A stretch of 15,032 nt of DNA from Thermoprotei archaeon. Its GTDB lineage: Archaea > Thermoproteota > Thermoprotei_A > Sulfolobales > Ignisphaeraceae. Below, in pieces: positions 13,190 through 15,032 of this stretch. Both the position numbers and the translations under genes were made by a program. Each line of letters opens with the position of its first letter. Position 1 is the stretch's first letter. The stretch is taken from contig QMWT01000016.1 of the NCBI GenBank assembly GCA_003661775.1, forward strand, positions 1-15,032, given 5' to 3'. Below the pieces are notes generated by a model. That model was given only the letters and a program-made list of their open reading frames with translations. It did not search any database and was not told where the DNA came from.

Positions 13190-13195
13190 TCACCT
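13190..13195 (-). promoter_or_regulatory. SD of nusA formed by the rpl30e stop (AGG TGA)
   Basis: The terminal Lys-Arg-stop codons AAG AGG TGA of rpl30e provide GAGGTGA, 4 bases from the nusA ATG at 13185. Confidence 0.75.
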
Positions 13196-13510
13196 CTTCT
13201 GACTGTAAGCTAAGAGTGTTTCAAGCGGAACTTGTCCTGGATCTAAGATTCCCATCATAGCTACCGAGAAGGGTTTCCCGCAAGCAACACCTAGCTCTGT
13301 ATTGGTTCCAGGAAACACTATCACAGGCACCTGAGATAGTTTTGCATAGTATTCCAGGTCTTCTCTGAGTTCACGAGGTAGATTTGATGCCGCTATAACC
13401 GCTTTTACCTTACCTAACTTGACCAATTTCAGAGTTCTTCTGCTACCTATAACAACCTTGCCAGTTCTTAAGATAGTCTTTATTACAACGTCAAGTGGTG
13501 GAAGACTCAT
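13190..13510 (-). CDS. rpl30e: Large ribosomal subunit protein eL30
   Basis: eL30 is a small 50S protein of the archaeal/eukaryotic L7Ae-like fold, conserved after rpoA2 in many archaea. From ATG 13510 it is 106 residues: TGKVVIGSRRTLKLVKLGKVKAVIAASNLP, a middle helix DLEYYAKLSQVPVIVF and the C-terminal GTNTELGVACGKPFSVAMMGI, all typical. ATGs at 13510 and 13516 are both possible. GGGT lies 7 bases before 13510, so I prefer it; the difference is two residues. It starts a few bases after the rpoA2 stop and ends on AGG TGA used by nusA. Confidence 0.94.
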   Translation of the reverse strand: MSLPPLDVVIKTILRTGKVVIGSRRTLKLVKLGKVKAVIAASNLPRELREDLEYYAKLSQVPVIVFPGTNTELGVACGKPFSVAMMGILDPGQVPLETLLAYSQKR

Positions 13511-13525
13511 AGCCATTACCCTTAG

Positions 13526-14746
13526 CTACCCTTCATTATTTCCTACATGCTCAGGTAGTTGTTCAAGCGGATTATAAATTAATCTGACTCTCGCCGTTCC
13601 TACGGGTATGTATTTTCCTACTATAACATTTTCTGCAACACCCTTAAGAGGATCGACGTCCCCTCTTACGGCAGCATCCGTCAACTGCTTTATTGTTATT
13701 TCAAAGGCTGCTTTTGCAAGAACGCTTTCTTTTTCCCCGCTAACACCATGTCTACCTATCTGCTTTACTGTACCTGTACGTGTCATAATATCCGCCACCA
13801 GCATAACGTGTCTTATGTCAACATCGAGACCCTGCTCCTCGAGTACATCCATTATCTCTTCTATGAGTAACGAACGAGCAGCCTCTATGCCTAAGACCTC
13901 CTCTGTCTCCTTGATATTGTTGCTCCTTGTTCTACGATAGTCGACGCCGGGTATCTTGAAGACCGCGGCCAAGTTGCTACCGTCACATATTAGAACATAT
14001 TCGTCACCTCTATGCTGTATGATTACACGCTTAATACCCTTGATACCCTTTATCTTCATTTTTAGTATCCTTTCTCGTAGCTTTTCCAACTTAGCTATAT
14101 CTAGAGGCTCCTCGAACGTGATTATAATCTTGTTAGGATTCTCAGGACTTACTTCAACTCTAGCCTTCTTACTTCTCAGCTTCTCTAGAGTCTTCTTAAC
14201 CATCTCAACTGTCACACCTTTATCCTTAAGCATCACCTCATCTAGCTCCACTATTATGGAGTTGCTCAAAAGATCCACATCGATAGCCCTAGCAACATTC
14301 TCGATGAGTGTCATTTCTATTCTTCTTGCCACCTCTATGGCTTTTTCACGGGATTTCTTAAACTCGTCAGTTAGATACACAAACATCAGTGGTGTGGAAG
14401 GAGTCTTCTTCGCGTCTACAAGTTCGATAAGCCTTGGTAAACCTAGCGTTACGTTAAGCTCTCTAACTCCTGCATAGTGGAATGTTCTTAAGGTCATCTG
14501 AGTGCTCGGCTCTCCTATACTCTGAGCGGCCACAGCTCCAACAGCTTCCCCGGGATCGACCTTGTTTTCAAAATATTCTTCTTCAACAAGTTTCAACACT
14601 TTCTCTAGCTCTTCTTTCGTGAGCTCGTATTTCGCTACTGTTTCTTTTACCTCCTGCACTAGGCGTGGTGGTAAACTTCCTCCGAGTCTCTCTTCCACAA
14701 ATTTGGTGATTTCCTCCGACGATAAGAACTTGGGCTCTCCACTCAT
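13526..14746 (-). CDS. rpoA2: DNA-directed RNA polymerase subunit A'' (C-terminal part of largest subunit)
   Basis: Archaea split the largest RNA polymerase subunit, and this 406-residue product is the C-terminal piece, homologous to the end of Rpb1. It contains the near-invariant DPGEAVGAVAAQSIGEPSTQ followed by MTLRTFHYAGV (about residues 64-94), the jaw region, and the C-terminal clamp block with MTRTGTVKQIGRHGVSGEKES and AAFEITIKQLTDAA. Length is typical of crenarchaea. I chose ATG 14746, which overlaps the rpoA1 stop as ATGA; GGAGGT lies immediately upstream with GGGGTGG before it. An in-frame GTG at 14755 is less likely. It is coupled to rpoA1 and followed by rpl30e. Confidence 0.97.
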   Translation of the reverse strand: MSGEPKFLSSEEITKFVEERLGGSLPPRLVQEVKETVAKYELTKEELEKVLKLVEEEYFENKVDPGEAVGAVAAQSIGEPSTQMTLRTFHYAGVRELNVTLGLPRLIELVDAKKTPSTPLMFVYLTDEFKKSREKAIEVARRIEMTLIENVARAIDVDLLSNSIIVELDEVMLKDKGVTVEMVKKTLEKLRSKKARVEVSPENPNKIIITFEEPLDIAKLEKLRERILKMKIKGIKGIKRVIIQHRGDEYVLICDGSNLAAVFKIPGVDYRRTRSNNIKETEEVLGIEAARSLLIEEIMDVLEEQGLDVDIRHVMLVADIMTRTGTVKQIGRHGVSGEKESVLAKAAFEITIKQLTDAAVRGDVDPLKGVAENVIVGKYIPVGTARVRLIYNPLEQLPEHVGNNEG

Positions 14747-15032
14747 AACCTCCACCCCACAACTCTTTCAATAGCTCTCTGCACATTCACAGCCTTTCCG
14801 TGTGACGATTTCATAGGGTCAACACCGTCCTCACCATAGACGAATTGTACTATCGAACCGTCCGCTGCGCGCACTGTACCATCGTACTCCACGTACAGGT
14901 CGAGCAATGCATTTATCAGTCTTCTCTGCATGTAACCGCTCTGCGAAGTTCTGACGGCAGTGTCTACTAGACCCTCACGTCCTCCAGCAGCGTGGAAGAA
15001 CATTTCCGTAGGTGCTAGCCCCTCTCTGAAGC
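14743..15032 (-). CDS. rpoA1: DNA-directed RNA polymerase subunit A' (C-terminal end only)
   Basis: This is the last 95 or so codons of the N-terminal part of the largest polymerase subunit; the rest lies beyond the window edge. It holds the trigger-loop start region FREGLAPTEMFFHAAGGREGLVDTAVRTSQSGYMQRRL, the conserved bridge-helix-adjacent segment, and the terminal EYDGTVRAADGSIVQFVYGEDGVDP. The protein ends VVGWRL with its TGA overlapping the rpoA2 start. The natural split between A' and A'' therefore falls a little after the trigger-loop region, as in other archaea. No internal start should be called in this fragment. Confidence 0.96.
   Translation of the reverse strand, partial: FREGLAPTEMFFHAAGGREGLVDTAVRTSQSGYMQRRLINALLDLYVEYDGTVRAADGSIVQFVYGEDGVDPMKSSHGKAVNVQRAIERVVGWRL

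Overview
This window is archaeal chromosome from a crenarchaeon (Thermoproteota), most likely a hyperthermophile. The evidence is a set of archaeal or eukaryote-type ribosomal proteins (eL18, eL30), split RNA polymerase A1/A2 subunits, RpoN and an iron-sulfur RpoD. EF-1alpha carries the GEFEAG...GQTREH insertion shared by crenarchaea and eukaryotes. There is also an intron-containing tRNA-Ser, crenarchaeal TATA boxes and Shine-Dalgarno (SD) sites of the GGTGA type. I cannot name the genus. Almost everything is on the minus strand, so the biological order runs from high to low coordinates.

Reading from the right edge: the 3' end of rpoA1, then rpoA2, rpl30e, nusA, rps12, rps7, tuf (EF-1alpha), rps10 and tRNA-Ser(GGA). 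This is the classical archaeal 'str-like' block, with a strong promoter before tuf. It is followed by a HypE-like AIR-synthase-family protein. Next is the only plus-strand gene, a single-domain EamA/DMT-type membrane protein, separated from its convergent neighbour by about 250 bases without a convincing gene. A new promoter then starts the second block: rps13, rps4, rps11, rpoD, rpl18e, rpl13, rps9, rpoN, rps2.

The left 3 kb holds a lipid block: an unrecognised 274-residue protein in the place where a mevalonate kinase often sits, isopentenyl phosphate kinase, type 2 IPP isomerase, and the start of a polyprenyl (probably geranylgeranyl) diphosphate synthase. The last three would take isopentenyl phosphate to IPP, to DMAPP and then to the C20 precursor of archaeal membrane lipids.

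The genes are tightly packed. Four junctions use ATGA overlaps. At five others the last arginine codon plus stop (AGG TGA) is itself the SD of the next gene, which settles several start codons. The main oddities are the divergent protein in the mevalonate-kinase slot, an Ala in place of the usually invariant Ser of the uS12 PNSA decoding loop, SKMD instead of NKMD in EF-1alpha, a two-cluster RpoD, and a HypE-like protein without the catalytic C-terminal cysteine. I see no CRISPR array, intact insertion sequence or defence system; the window is mostly housekeeping.
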